Assembly: GCA_002480645.1 (NCBI GenBank)
Contig: DLCN01000032.1
Span: 1-64,000 of the forward strand
Direction of reading: 5' to 3'
Source: Balneolaceae bacterium UBA7797
GTDB taxonomy: Bacteria > Bacteroidota > Rhodothermia > Balneolales > Balneolaceae
DNA: 64,000 nt
Under the pieces are notes generated by a model. The model was not told the DNA's origin. It did no database searches and saw only the letters and a program-made list of their open reading frames with translations. A program made the translations under genes and the position numbers. This document shows, piece after piece, positions 26,466 to 36,400 of the stretch (position 1 is the stretch's first letter; each line of letters begins with the position of its first letter).

Positions 26466-27116
26466 ATGAACTATCCTGAATTAAAAGGCCTTGGCTTAAC
26501 CGCCCACTCAGTTTTTTGTGTAGGAAGAAACTACTCGGAACACGCTAAGGAAATGGGGCACAATGTCTCGGATGAACCAATCATCTTCCTGAAACCAATA
26601 AGTGCATTATGCGATTCGGGAAGTATTATCGAATTACCTGCAAAAAGCAACGAAGTACATCACGAAGCTGAATTAGTGGTTGCGATAGGCAAGTCTGGTA
26701 AAAATATCCCGGAAAATAACGCCTCTACGTATGTTGCCGGGTTTGGTATCGGGATCGATTTTACAGCGAGAGATCTTCAAAAAGTAGCAAAACAGAATGG
26801 GAATCCATGGTCCGTCGCAAAGGGCTTCGATCAGTTCGCGCCGGTAAGTACCTTTATTCCATTCACGGGTGGTGAAATACCGGATTTTGATATCCGGTTG
26901 GAAGTTAACGGAGAGCCCCGTCAATCTTCTAATACCAAGTACATGATCTTTAGTATTCCTGCATTGATCTCGTATTTATCCGAAATTTTTACCCTTCAGA
27001 AAGGGGATCTCATCTTTACCGGCACGCCATCCGGAGTATCAGCCATTCAAAGTGGAGATAAGATCAAGGCTACTTTGGATCAGGATATAGCAACCGTAGA
27101 AGTTGAGATCAGATAG
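26466..27116 (+). CDS. Fumarylacetoacetate hydrolase-family protein
   Basis: A 216-residue FAH-fold enzyme. Metal-binding motif HHEAELVVAIG, GFGIGIDFTARDLQ, and the C-terminal GDLIFTGTPSGV are seen. Relatives act as acylpyruvate hydrolases, oxaloacetate decarboxylases or 2-hydroxyhepta-2,4-diene-1,7-dioate isomerases; the sequence alone does not decide. Its stop (TAG) overlaps by one base the GTG start of the next gene, suggesting coupled translation. Confidence 0.9.
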   Translation: MNYPELKGLGLTAHSVFCVGRNYSEHAKEMGHNVSDEPIIFLKPISALCDSGSIIELPAKSNEVHHEAELVVAIGKSGKNIPENNASTYVAGFGIGIDFTARDLQKVAKQNGNPWSVAKGFDQFAPVSTFIPFTGGEIPDFDIRLEVNGEPRQSSNTKYMIFSIPALISYLSEIFTLQKGDLIFTGTPSGVSAIQSGDKIKATLDQDIATVEVEIR

Positions 27117-28936
27117 TGCGTTTCTTTTCTTTACTATTCTTCATATTACTTTTTAACTCACCGTTGTTTGCCCAGATTGAAGGCTATCAATGGCCGGTTA
27201 CTGTAAGCAAACACTTATCCGGTACTTTTGGTGAAACTCGTTCTGCTCATTACCATTCAGGTCTTGATATAAAGACCTGGGGAAGAGAAGGATACCCTGT
27301 CTATGCCTCAAAAAACGGGTATTTATCGCGGGTTGCGATCACTGCCCGGGGGTATGGCCGAGTCTTGTATTTAAAACATGAGGATGGCTATACTACTGTA
27401 TACGCCCATCTTCAACGGTTCAGAAAAGACATACAGGATTATGTTGATTCGATCAGAGTTCATTCACATACTTTTGAAATTGAACTTTATCCGGATTCTG
27501 CACTTTTCAACTTTAAGCAGGGTGAATTGATCGGTTTCACAGGTTCTACCGGTATCGGTCCACCTCATCTCCATTTTGAGATCCGGGACTCTCTTCAGCA
27601 ACCATTAAATGCATTACAAGCAGGATTTAATATTAAAGATGATATACCGCCTACCATTTCTGCACTCCTAATCATACCCGAATCACCAAAAAGCCGAATA
27701 AATGGATCTGCATATCCCGGCATATATTACCCGGAAGATCGCAGGGCTGATACGCTGAATTTTGGTTTGATCAAAGCAAATGAATTGGTTGGAATCACGA
27801 TTTCAGCTTTTGATGGTGCCAATCAGGTTACCAATAAATATGCACCTTACACCATCACTTTGCGACAAAGTTCTGATACTCTGTTTCATGAGACGATCGA
27901 CTCTTTCAATTTTGAAGAGGCGAATACCATGTTCTTAGATAGGATCGCCGCTTATGGAGCCAGCCGAAGATCCTTTCAACCGTTATATAAAAAAGACGGT
28001 CCGGATATCCCCTTCTATGATAAGGTCAAAAACAAGGGACTCATCACTCCAACAACTGACACCACAGGTTATGAGATCATTACCACCGATTTTTTTGGGA
28101 ATACCCGCATCTCAACGTTTCAGATGATCGCAGGTACTGATGAAACCGACATCACGAAGGAGATAAAATCAAATCCCCGTAATTGGTATTGGAGGAATAA
28201 CTGGACAGCACTGAGTAAAGACAGTGTACTTGACATCAGAGGGACCTTTGCAGGTTATTGGGATGATAAGTTTCAACAACAACTCCTTCATGTAGACAGT
28301 ACTTACTTTCATACTGCACGGATCAACCCGGATAATTTCACCTCTTTTTATACCCCGGATAAAGATCTATTTGTTCGTTTTAAACCGCACACCTTCTTTG
28401 ACACTCTCACGGTAGCACTAAATCATCGCATTGAAGAGCATTACCCGATCATTGAGATCCTTCCGGATGATCAACCGGCATTGAAAGCTATTGAACTTCA
28501 GTTTTATCTGGGAGAACATTTTGAGAAGGATAAGAATTACCGGCTTTTCCGATTAGACCGTTCCAGAAACAGATTGAGCTATGTAGACTCTAAACTGATC
28601 GGGAGAACCATTCACGGTTATCCTTCAGGCACCGGTGAATTTGCTGTTATAGCTGACGATGCGCCACCGGTCACCTATTTCCCGGCTTTGCTAGAGACCG
28701 ATTATGGAGAGTGGAAAGTGGTGATGCGCGTGGAAGACGAACTATCCGGCATTGATTTCAAAAGGTCGGAAATTCAGGTTAATGGGATACGGGGAATCAC
28801 AGAATATGATTTTGAAGAGGATCTTCTGATCTATTTACATCCCGGTTTTAAACCTACATCCGGTAAATCCCTGGAGGTTCAGGTAATAGTTACCGACCAC
28901 GCAGGGAATTCCGTTTTCCGAACATATCAGCTGTAG
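27116..28936 (+). CDS. Exported M23-family (LytM) peptidase
   Basis: A 606-residue protein starting at GTG, giving a signal peptide that ends near LFAQ. The zinc site of M23 peptidases is intact: H47-x3-D51 (HSGLDI), H98 and H151-x-H153 (HLHFEI). The domain therefore probably cuts peptidoglycan cross-links. The remaining 440 residues are predicted mainly beta-rich with no motif that I recognise; a substrate- or partner-binding role is possible. Its end overlaps the convergent ridA gene by 10 bases. Confidence 0.9.
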   Translation: MRFFSLLFFILLFNSPLFAQIEGYQWPVTVSKHLSGTFGETRSAHYHSGLDIKTWGREGYPVYASKNGYLSRVAITARGYGRVLYLKHEDGYTTVYAHLQRFRKDIQDYVDSIRVHSHTFEIELYPDSALFNFKQGELIGFTGSTGIGPPHLHFEIRDSLQQPLNALQAGFNIKDDIPPTISALLIIPESPKSRINGSAYPGIYYPEDRRADTLNFGLIKANELVGITISAFDGANQVTNKYAPYTITLRQSSDTLFHETIDSFNFEEANTMFLDRIAAYGASRRSFQPLYKKDGPDIPFYDKVKNKGLITPTTDTTGYEIITTDFFGNTRISTFQMIAGTDETDITKEIKSNPRNWYWRNNWTALSKDSVLDIRGTFAGYWDDKFQQQLLHVDSTYFHTARINPDNFTSFYTPDKDLFVRFKPHTFFDTLTVALNHRIEEHYPIIEILPDDQPALKAIELQFYLGEHFEKDKNYRLFRLDRSRNRLSYVDSKLIGRTIHGYPSGTGEFAVIADDAPPVTYFPALLETDYGEWKVVMRVEDELSGIDFKRSEIQVNGIRGITEYDFEEDLLIYLHPGFKPTSGKSLEVQVIVTDHAGNSVFRTYQL

Positions 28937-29310
28937 GCAATGCAGCTGATTTCTACCAGCACATTTTTAGGCAGCGTTTGAACCGCTACTGTTTCCCTGG
29001 CTGGCGGGTCTGAATCAAAATAGCCACCATAAACCTCGTTTACCGCACCGAAATCATCCATAGTATCCAGAAATATGGAGCATTTCACCACTTTAGAAAA
29101 ATTGCTCCCTGCTGCTTCCAGTACTTTACCAAGATTCTTCATTACCTGTTCAGCTTGTTCAGCCGCTGTTTCTCCAACAATTTCCATCGTTTCCGGGTTA
29201 AGGGGAATTTGACCGGAACAGTAGATCATTCCGTTGCACGAAACGGCCTGACTGTAAGGCCCGATAGCAGCGGGTGCCTCTGTTGTAGAAATGATTTTTT
29301 TGCTACTCAT
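28927..29310 (-). CDS. ridA: RidA-family enamine/imine deaminase
   Basis: A 127-residue cytoplasmic protein. Family motifs are AIGPYSQAV, GMIYCSGQIPLNP and PPARETVAV, with the substrate-binding arginine. RidA hydrolyses reactive enamine intermediates from PLP enzymes. I chose ATG 29310, which has a GGAG Shine-Dalgarno 10 bases upstream; a TTG at 29325 is less likely. Confidence 0.95.
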   Translation of the reverse strand: MSSKKIISTTEAPAAIGPYSQAVSCNGMIYCSGQIPLNPETMEIVGETAAEQAEQVMKNLGKVLEAAGSNFSKVVKCSIFLDTMDDFGAVNEVYGGYFDSDPPARETVAVQTLPKNVLVEISCIAYS

Positions 29311-29424
29311 TATATTGATCTCCAAACTAACTTAGTCTTCTAATTTATTGCAGAAAGTGCATTATATGGTTACTTTCTAAAACTTGAAAAAGAAAATTAA
29401 CTATACACTTTCAACACAGAAAAA

Positions 29425-30711
29425 ATGAATAAAAAAGCCTATAGCCTATTCTCAGCATTCATGGTAGCATTTCTGTTACTAAGCTGTACAGGAGACCCTT
29501 TAATCACTCCGATTCAGGAAGGCATTAACTCACAAAATTATGACGCTGCTATTGCAGCTGCTGACTCTGCGATCGCACTTCAGCCACAAAGCGGTGTTGC
29601 TTACTACTACAAAGGGGTAGCTCTTGGCAAGAAAGCTGAAACCATTGACGAACCATCTGACCGACTCCCTGTTTACGAAGACATGCGCGAATCACTTGAT
29701 GACGCGAAGCTTCTGTTTTCTGCTTCCACTGATAAACCCAAAGAAGCCGGACAGGTTACAAACCTGGTTTTAAGTACCTGGAGTACTGAGCACAATGCTG
29801 CGATCCCTTACGCAACCAACGATAGTGTAATGGCAACGGTTGAAAATCCACTTGAGCTGGCTATTGCCCATCTTGTGAACGCTGTGACCATCAACCCGGA
29901 TAGTTTACTGTCTCATGATGTTTTAGCTCAGATCTATTACATGAACGATAATTATGAAGGTGCTGCTTCAGAAATGAGTAAAGTAATTGAACTTCAGGAC
30001 TCTGCAGCCTCTTCAGAATATGACCGCCTTGGTTATTACCTGCTTCAATCCGGTCATGCCGACAAAGCGGTTGAAGCACTGGAAGAAGGCCTCGCATTAT
30101 ATCCTGACAGTGTAACACTGGTTCAAAAAATTGCAGATGCTTACTTCAAAATCGGTCGTGTTGATGACGCCCTTGTAACAGTTGAAAGACTGATAAAGAG
30201 TGATCCTAACAACGCTCAGTATCGCTTAGTTATCGGTTCTCAGCTCTATCAGCAAGTTCTGGATTTTGATGATGTGGTTGACGAAAACAATGAGAAGATC
30301 GCTCAACTGGAAGAAGAAGGCGGTAACGAAGCAGAAATTGAGAAATTAAAAGCTGAAAACGCCGAATTAGAGACCAAAATGGCTACTCTAACAGATCGTG
30401 CGGAACAAGCATTGCTAAAAGCTGTAGAACTCGATGATCAGCTATCCATGGCTTTTAATACACTTGGTGTACTTTATCAGAATAAAGCTGCGGCGTTATT
30501 TGATGAAAGAAACAATACTTTGGATAATGACGAAGCAGACCGACTTGATGCACTTGCAAAAGACGAAGTACGCAAAGCTATGGGTTATTATGAAAAAGTG
30601 ATCGAGATCAACCCTGACGATACCGTTACCTGGGAAACATTATTCCGTATTTATACCCTTCTTGACATGCGCGATGAAGCAGAAGAAGCGATGAATAAAG
30701 CCGGAATGTAA
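29425..30711 (+). CDS. TPR-repeat lipoprotein (first of a paralogous pair)
   Basis: A 428-residue lipoprotein; the lipobox LLLSC ends at Cys21. Several TPR-like helical repeats are seen, e.g. YDAAIAAADSAIALQPQSGVAYY and later DDALVTVERLIKSDPNNAQY. Residues about 285-320 are a charged coiled coil (EKIAQLEEE ... LKAENAELETKM). The shared motifs WSTEHNAA and GSQLYQQ match the following gene. No enzymatic motif is visible, so it is probably a scaffold in the cell envelope. Confidence 0.85.
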   Translation: MNKKAYSLFSAFMVAFLLLSCTGDPLITPIQEGINSQNYDAAIAAADSAIALQPQSGVAYYYKGVALGKKAETIDEPSDRLPVYEDMRESLDDAKLLFSASTDKPKEAGQVTNLVLSTWSTEHNAAIPYATNDSVMATVENPLELAIAHLVNAVTINPDSLLSHDVLAQIYYMNDNYEGAASEMSKVIELQDSAASSEYDRLGYYLLQSGHADKAVEALEEGLALYPDSVTLVQKIADAYFKIGRVDDALVTVERLIKSDPNNAQYRLVIGSQLYQQVLDFDDVVDENNEKIAQLEEEGGNEAEIEKLKAENAELETKMATLTDRAEQALLKAVELDDQLSMAFNTLGVLYQNKAAALFDERNNTLDNDEADRLDALAKDEVRKAMGYYEKVIEINPDDTVTWETLFRIYTLLDMRDEAEEAMNKAGM

Positions 30712-30730
30712 TTCACCGAAATCATTCTAT

Positions 30731-31900
30731 ATGAAAGTATTCACTATTACCCGACGGGCCGGCATTTTGCTTGCCCTCGGGTTTTTTTTCGCTTGTACAG
30801 CTTCTAAACCGGACGTTGACGATCTGATCAACTCCAACAACTTTGAAACTGCTTTATCGGTACTGGAAACTGAGATTACTGAAAACCCCGGTGACCCCAA
30901 CTTGTATTATAAACAAGGCTTGGTAAACCTGATGTATTCAGAGCAATTTGAGGTTCCGGAACGATCTGAGTACTACGAAAAAGCTATGGATGCTTTCACT
31001 ACATCAATGGAGGCAGGTCTCGATTCTGCTAAAATTGATGAGATGCATTCTGAGATTAACACATACTGGGCTCAGGAGCATAATGCCGGAACTGCAGCGT
31101 ATGAAGAAACAGATGGCGATAATTCGGTCAGCAGTGCTCATTTTAGCAATGCGATCATACTTAAGCCTCAGGAACTATCTTCCTACATCTCTCTTTCGAC
31201 CACCCTTTATGCAAATGGCAAAATTGACGAAGCCATTGAAACACTGAATGTAGCGAAAGGCGTTGTATCCCCTGTTCCGGCAAAAATATATGAAAACCTC
31301 GGTTTCTTGTATTTACAAAGTGGGGATCCAAAACAATCGATCTTTTATTATGAACTGGCTAATAAAGATATCAGTTCAAACAAAAATATCGCATATGGTT
31401 TGGTTAACGCTTATATATCATCCGGCGACAGTGAGAAAGCCATTGAAATTCTGGGTGATCTTGCCGACCGGTTCCCAAATGATGCGGAGATACACAATGT
31501 ATATGGAACTCAACTCTATAACATCACCATAGGAATTATGGATGATCTGGTTGATGCTTATGAGAATAATGATGATGCATTGGCTGATCAGATCAGGTTT
31601 GAAGCAGAAGGAATGGGAGAAGAAACTGAAGTTCAGTTATTGAAAGCCCATCAATTAGATGCAACCAATACCGATTATCTTGAGAGTGTGGCTGTATTCT
31701 ACAACAACATGACCGGGAAATACCTTGAGGCTGCTCAGTTTGCCGAAGGTAACGAAGTAAATGCATTAAAGAGTAAAGCACACACTACGCTTCAACTTGC
31801 TATCGATCATTATGAAAAACTGGAAGAACTGAATCCGCAAACAGATTCTTATTCTTCAGTTCTTGAAAATTTGAAAGCCTTAAAAGATTCCGGCTTATAA
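30731..31900 (+). CDS. TPR-repeat lipoprotein (second of a paralogous pair)
   Basis: A 389-residue lipoprotein; the lipobox FFFAC ends at Cys22. It shares architecture and motifs with the preceding gene (WAQEHNAG, GTQLYN, TPR units) but has diverged and has a shorter central helical stretch. It begins 19 bases after the first gene and is followed by a terminator, so the two form an operon that probably arose by duplication. Confidence 0.83.
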   Translation: MKVFTITRRAGILLALGFFFACTASKPDVDDLINSNNFETALSVLETEITENPGDPNLYYKQGLVNLMYSEQFEVPERSEYYEKAMDAFTTSMEAGLDSAKIDEMHSEINTYWAQEHNAGTAAYEETDGDNSVSSAHFSNAIILKPQELSSYISLSTTLYANGKIDEAIETLNVAKGVVSPVPAKIYENLGFLYLQSGDPKQSIFYYELANKDISSNKNIAYGLVNAYISSGDSEKAIEILGDLADRFPNDAEIHNVYGTQLYNITIGIMDDLVDAYENNDDALADQIRFEAEGMGEETEVQLLKAHQLDATNTDYLESVAVFYNNMTGKYLEAAQFAEGNEVNALKSKAHTTLQLAIDHYEKLEELNPQTDSYSSVLENLKALKDSGL

Positions 31901-31921
31901 AAATATTCATTACTCAGTTTT

Positions 31922-31950
31922 AAAGGCACCTTCTGGGTGTCTTTTTTTTT
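31922..31950 (+). terminator. Rho-independent terminator after the TPR lipoproteins
   Basis: A 9-bp stem (aaaggcacc with ggtgtcttt, including one G-U pair) around a 5-base loop, leading into a tract of T. It lies about 20 bases past the stop codon. Confidence 0.85.
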
Positions 31951-32095
31951 GAATAAGTGTTTAAAATCAGCCCTTCAGATCCGGTATATCTTTTGAATTT
32001 AGATCGAAATTCATCTACTAATTACTGCAAACTTTACTATCTTCGACAGGCGTAAAAAAGCGCTTTTCAAATTAAAAAATTAAGAGACCTGCAAC

Positions 32096-33274
32096 ATGCG
32101 TAATGTAGTTATTGTATCAGCCAAGAGAACCCCAATCGGTGCATTTGGTGGAAGTTTAGCCTCCTATACCGCCCCTGAATTAGGCGCCGCTGCAATTTTT
32201 GAAGTAGTTAAATCTTCAGGGATTTCTATGGACATGGTTCAGGAAGTGGTAATGGGTAATGTATTAACCGCCGGAGTGGGCCAGGCTCCTGCTCGTCAGG
32301 CTGCCATTAAAGCCGGACTTTCTAATCTGACTCCATCTACCACCGTAAATAAAGTATGCGCATCGGGTATGAAAGCAATTATGATCGCTGCCGATCAGAT
32401 CCGCTTAGGTGAAGCTGATGTAATTGTTGCAGGTGGGATGGAGAGTATGAGCAATGTCCCCTACTATTTACCAAAGCATCGATTTGGTTCTAAATATGGT
32501 CATGCGGAAGTGCAGGATGGCATAATGAAAGACGGTTTATGGGATGTCTACAATGATTATGCAATGGGTAATGCCGCCGAATTATGTTCCAGCGAATGTA
32601 ATATCAGCCGGGAAGCTCAGGACGAATACGCCATCGAATCCTACAAAAGAGCTATTCATGCTCATGAGAATGATCTGTTTCGGGATGAAATGATCAAGAT
32701 CCATGTGAAGGACCGTAAAGGGAATGTAACAGAGGTAGATAAAGACGAAGAATTAGATCGCGTAAACTTTGACAAGATCCCGACCTTACGACCTGTATTT
32801 AACAGAGAAGGAACAGTAACTGCCGCAAATGCATCCAGTATTAATGATGGAGCTGCCGCTGTCTTATTGATGAGCGAAGAAAAAGCCAATGAACTTGGAT
32901 TAAAACCACTGGCCAGAATCGTTAGTCAGGCAAGTGCCGCTAAAGCGCCAGAATGGTTCACAACCGCCCCATCCGATGCCATGCCTATTGCCCTTAAAAG
33001 AGCAGGTTTAACCATTGACGACATCGATCTTTTTGAGATCAATGAGGCTTTTTCTGTGGTTGTTTTAGCAAATAACGATATCCTTAAATTAGATCCTGCA
33101 AAGGTCAATGTTCGAGGTGGTGCGGTTAGTATCGGCCACCCCATCGGATGTTCCGGTGCCAGAATTATGGTGACATTGGTTCATGCCCTTAACCAAACTG
33201 AAGGAAAATATGGTTGTGCAGGAATATGTAACGGAGGTGGCGGAGCATCAGCCATGGTAATAGAGCGGTTGTAA
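32096..33274 (+). CDS. atoB: Acetyl-CoA C-acetyltransferase (thiolase)
   Basis: A 392-residue thiolase II. Catalytic residues are visible: nucleophilic C88 (VNKVCASGMKA), H348 (GHPIGCSGAR) and C378 (CNGGGGASA). It interconverts two acetyl-CoA with acetoacetyl-CoA, either the last step of beta-oxidation or the first of ketone-body or polyhydroxyalkanoate synthesis. Context does not choose between these. Single gene, flanked by a terminator and the porU promoter. Confidence 0.93.
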   Translation: MRNVVIVSAKRTPIGAFGGSLASYTAPELGAAAIFEVVKSSGISMDMVQEVVMGNVLTAGVGQAPARQAAIKAGLSNLTPSTTVNKVCASGMKAIMIAADQIRLGEADVIVAGGMESMSNVPYYLPKHRFGSKYGHAEVQDGIMKDGLWDVYNDYAMGNAAELCSSECNISREAQDEYAIESYKRAIHAHENDLFRDEMIKIHVKDRKGNVTEVDKDEELDRVNFDKIPTLRPVFNREGTVTAANASSINDGAAAVLLMSEEKANELGLKPLARIVSQASAAKAPEWFTTAPSDAMPIALKRAGLTIDDIDLFEINEAFSVVVLANNDILKLDPAKVNVRGGAVSIGHPIGCSGARIMVTLVHALNQTEGKYGCAGICNGGGGASAMVIERL

Positions 33275-33290
33275 AAAACAGCCGCTACTA

Positions 33291-33319
33291 TTGACATTTT
33301 AGCCTGCTACGGGTATAAT
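33291..33319 (+). promoter_or_regulatory. Perfect sigma70-type promoter match upstream of porU
   Basis: TTGACA at 33291-33296 and TATAAT at 33314-33319 are separated by exactly 17 bases. This is the textbook housekeeping promoter of Proteobacteria and Firmicutes. It lies just after the thiolase stop and about 170 bases upstream of porU, implying a long leader. Typical Bacteroidota promoters look different (TTTG / TAnnTTTG), so the match is notable. Confidence 0.65.
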
Positions 33320-33499
33320 TCAATCAAGCTTTAACGAAATTCTATTTATATACAGCAAATAGCTACTATTCACAATCAGCACAAGTCAACGACTTAACAG
33401 CTACGATAAGTTAAAGGTTAATTAAACACATCTCTATACGTTAATCGCTACGAAACGCGGTATTACCGCATACTGAAAATAGAATAGATTTAACACACA

Positions 33500-36400
33500 A
33501 TGTCCGGCAAATCAGTATCACTATGCTTACTGTTTGCATTATTGTTGTTCAAAAGTAGCGAGGCTCAACAACTAAAAGTAGTTGAGGAAACTGATTCCTA
33601 CACTGATTATGTGATCAACAATAATGACCTTGAGATAACTCCGCCTTACGAGTTAACGGCACCTGTTATAAATGGTACTCCCGGATTCACTATTCTGGAA
33701 CAATCGATTTCATCGGTCAGTCAGACGCTAACGGAAGCTCAGGCAATGGCCTGGTTCATATCCAACGCTGATCAACCTGTTATTGAGAGTTCATATCAGG
33801 GATTTTACCGAAATGAGCAAGTAGTTTCCTTGAAAGTAAATGTAGCACGTGCTTCAGATGAAGGCACTCAGGTAACGAAGCGACTGAAGTTCCGAGTACA
33901 GAAATCTGATAAAAGGCCGACTACATCACTTAAAAGAAAAGCGGCGGCTGACCATGCTCTTTCAACCGGTACATGGTATAAGATACCTATCACGAACGAT
34001 GGAATTTATCAGCTGAATTCTGATTACCTGAACGACCTCGGATTAAATGCATCAGCGATCGATCCCAGAAATATTCAACTCTGGGGAACCGACGGGTATG
34101 TTTTACCTGAACGTAACAGTGCAGAACGGCCTGTTTTCTCTCAAATCCCCATTATTGTTGAAGGGGAAAATGATGGCAGTTTTCATACTAGTGACCGGGT
34201 CATTTTCTATGGCAATGATCCTCATAAAGAAGAACGTGATGCTGACGGGTTTACTCATAGTATCCATCCCTATAGTGACACCTCCTTTGTTTTTCTGACA
34301 GTGGGAACTGAAAATGGTCTTCGAATTCAGGATGCAACCATAGGAGGCTCTCCCAGCCGTACCATTACTGAATTTGATGACTTTATCTGGCTGGAAGAAG
34401 AATTATATAAATCAGAGCCCAAGCAGAAATCCGGACGTTACTGGTTAGGCCAAAAGATCCCGGCAACTGCACAAAATCAGTATGTGACCATTCTTAAAGA
34501 TACTATTTCCGGCCTTAACACCTCCGTCCCTGTGGAAGTAACAGGCAGGATCTATGCCAGGGCTGAACAGACTCCGCAATTCAAGCTGGCATTTAATCAG
34601 GAGGTAATATCTCAATTCATTATCTACCGGATCAACGCCGGATATAATTCTTACGAATATGAATCCGCTAATTCTTTCAGATTCACCGATCTTGAAGCAT
34701 CTACCCTAACTGCAGATGGTATAGTAGAAATGGAGCTGATGATGTCCGGCACTGATAATGGTGCTGAAGCATTTGTGGATTATCTTGAATTAAAAGCTCG
34801 CAGACAATTACTGGCCACATCAGGAAAACTATCGTTCTTCTTACCGGCGGATGGTTCGGTTGATGAATTTGCCACTTATCAAATGTCCGGGTTCAATGGC
34901 ACCCCAATAGCTCTAGATGTAACTGATCCTGTAAATCCGAGATCAATAGAAGTTACCGCCTCGGGATCAAATTACAACCTGCTTTATCACACCGATGGTG
35001 ATTCCCGAATTATTGCTCAATCCAGTCTGCAAAGCCCTCTTCCGGGGCGTAAAATTGATAATCAAAACCTGCATGGCACTGCATTCTATCCAGACTATAT
35101 TATTGTTACCAATGATTACTTCATGGATTATGCTAATGAGCTTGCCAATTACCGGGCTCAGGATGGACTAACCCCTCTCGTAGTAACTCAGTCACAGATC
35201 CTAAACGAATTTTCCAGTGGAATTACGGACCCTACTGCTATTCGTGATTTCATAAAATACCTCTGGGATCTTGCTATCGATAACGGACAGGAGCCTCCGA
35301 AATACTTACTCCTGTTCGGTGACACTTCGTTTGATACCAAAAACATCATCGACAATTCATTTACCAATTTTGTCCTCACTTATCAAAGTGCAGAATCCAT
35401 TCATCGTACTCAGTCTTATGGAACCGATGATTATTTCGGTCACTTAGATGATAATGAAGGCTTGTTTAGTTCAGCTGACCGGGTAGATTTGGGAATTGGA
35501 AGGATCTCTGCCCAAACCCGCTCCGAGGCCCGTATTGCATTAGACAAGATCTATCGATACGAGAATCCGGACAACAATGGTGACTGGCAGAATCTCTTCA
35601 CATTTGCCGGAGATGATGACTTCCCTGATCGAGAAGAAAACCGTGATCTTCACGTTCTTAATGCTGACGGTACTGCCGAAAGAATGGATATTGATGCCCC
35701 TGGTGGACGATTCAAAAAGATCTATTTATTCTCTTATCCTGAAGAAATAACCGGAGCCGGACGACAATTACCGGGCGCAACCAGTGACTTTATGAATACA
35801 CTGAATAGTGGAACGCTTGTCATGAATTACTCCGGGCATGGAAATATGCAAACATTGGCAGACGAAGAATTATTCATTTCTGACAACATTCCGGATCTCA
35901 CCAATCGAAATAAATTAACCCTTTTAGTGACAGCCACTTGTCAGTTCGGTCGTTACGATGATGCCTATGCTCAATCCGGAGCCGAAAAACTTGTATTTGC
36001 AGAAAATGGTGGCGCCATCGGTAGTTTTACAACAACCCGTGTGGTATATACTAACAGCAGCCCGACTCAATTGAACTTTGGAATAAATGTAGCACTATCT
36101 CAAAAAATGCTGGAGCGAGATGAGGAAGGAAGGCCTTTGAGATTAGGTGATATTTTCGTTCGCACCAAGAACACCAGTATCGGATCAGAGATCAATGCGC
36201 GTAAATTTATACTACTTGGTGATCCCGCCGTTCGCTTTGCCTTACCTAACCGGTCAGTTACCGTTACTTCCATCAACGATCAGGATCTGGGAACATTAAC
36301 CGGCGACCTTACCATAAAAGCGCTGGACGAAGTAAAAATGAAGGGAGCCGTTACTTCATCCAATGGAGAGATCTTATCAGACTTTAATGGCGAAGCAACC

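Noticed and set aside
31993..32021. TTGAAT-17-TACTAA as a promoter for the thiolase gene
   Set aside because: Only partial matches to both hexamers, too weak to report.
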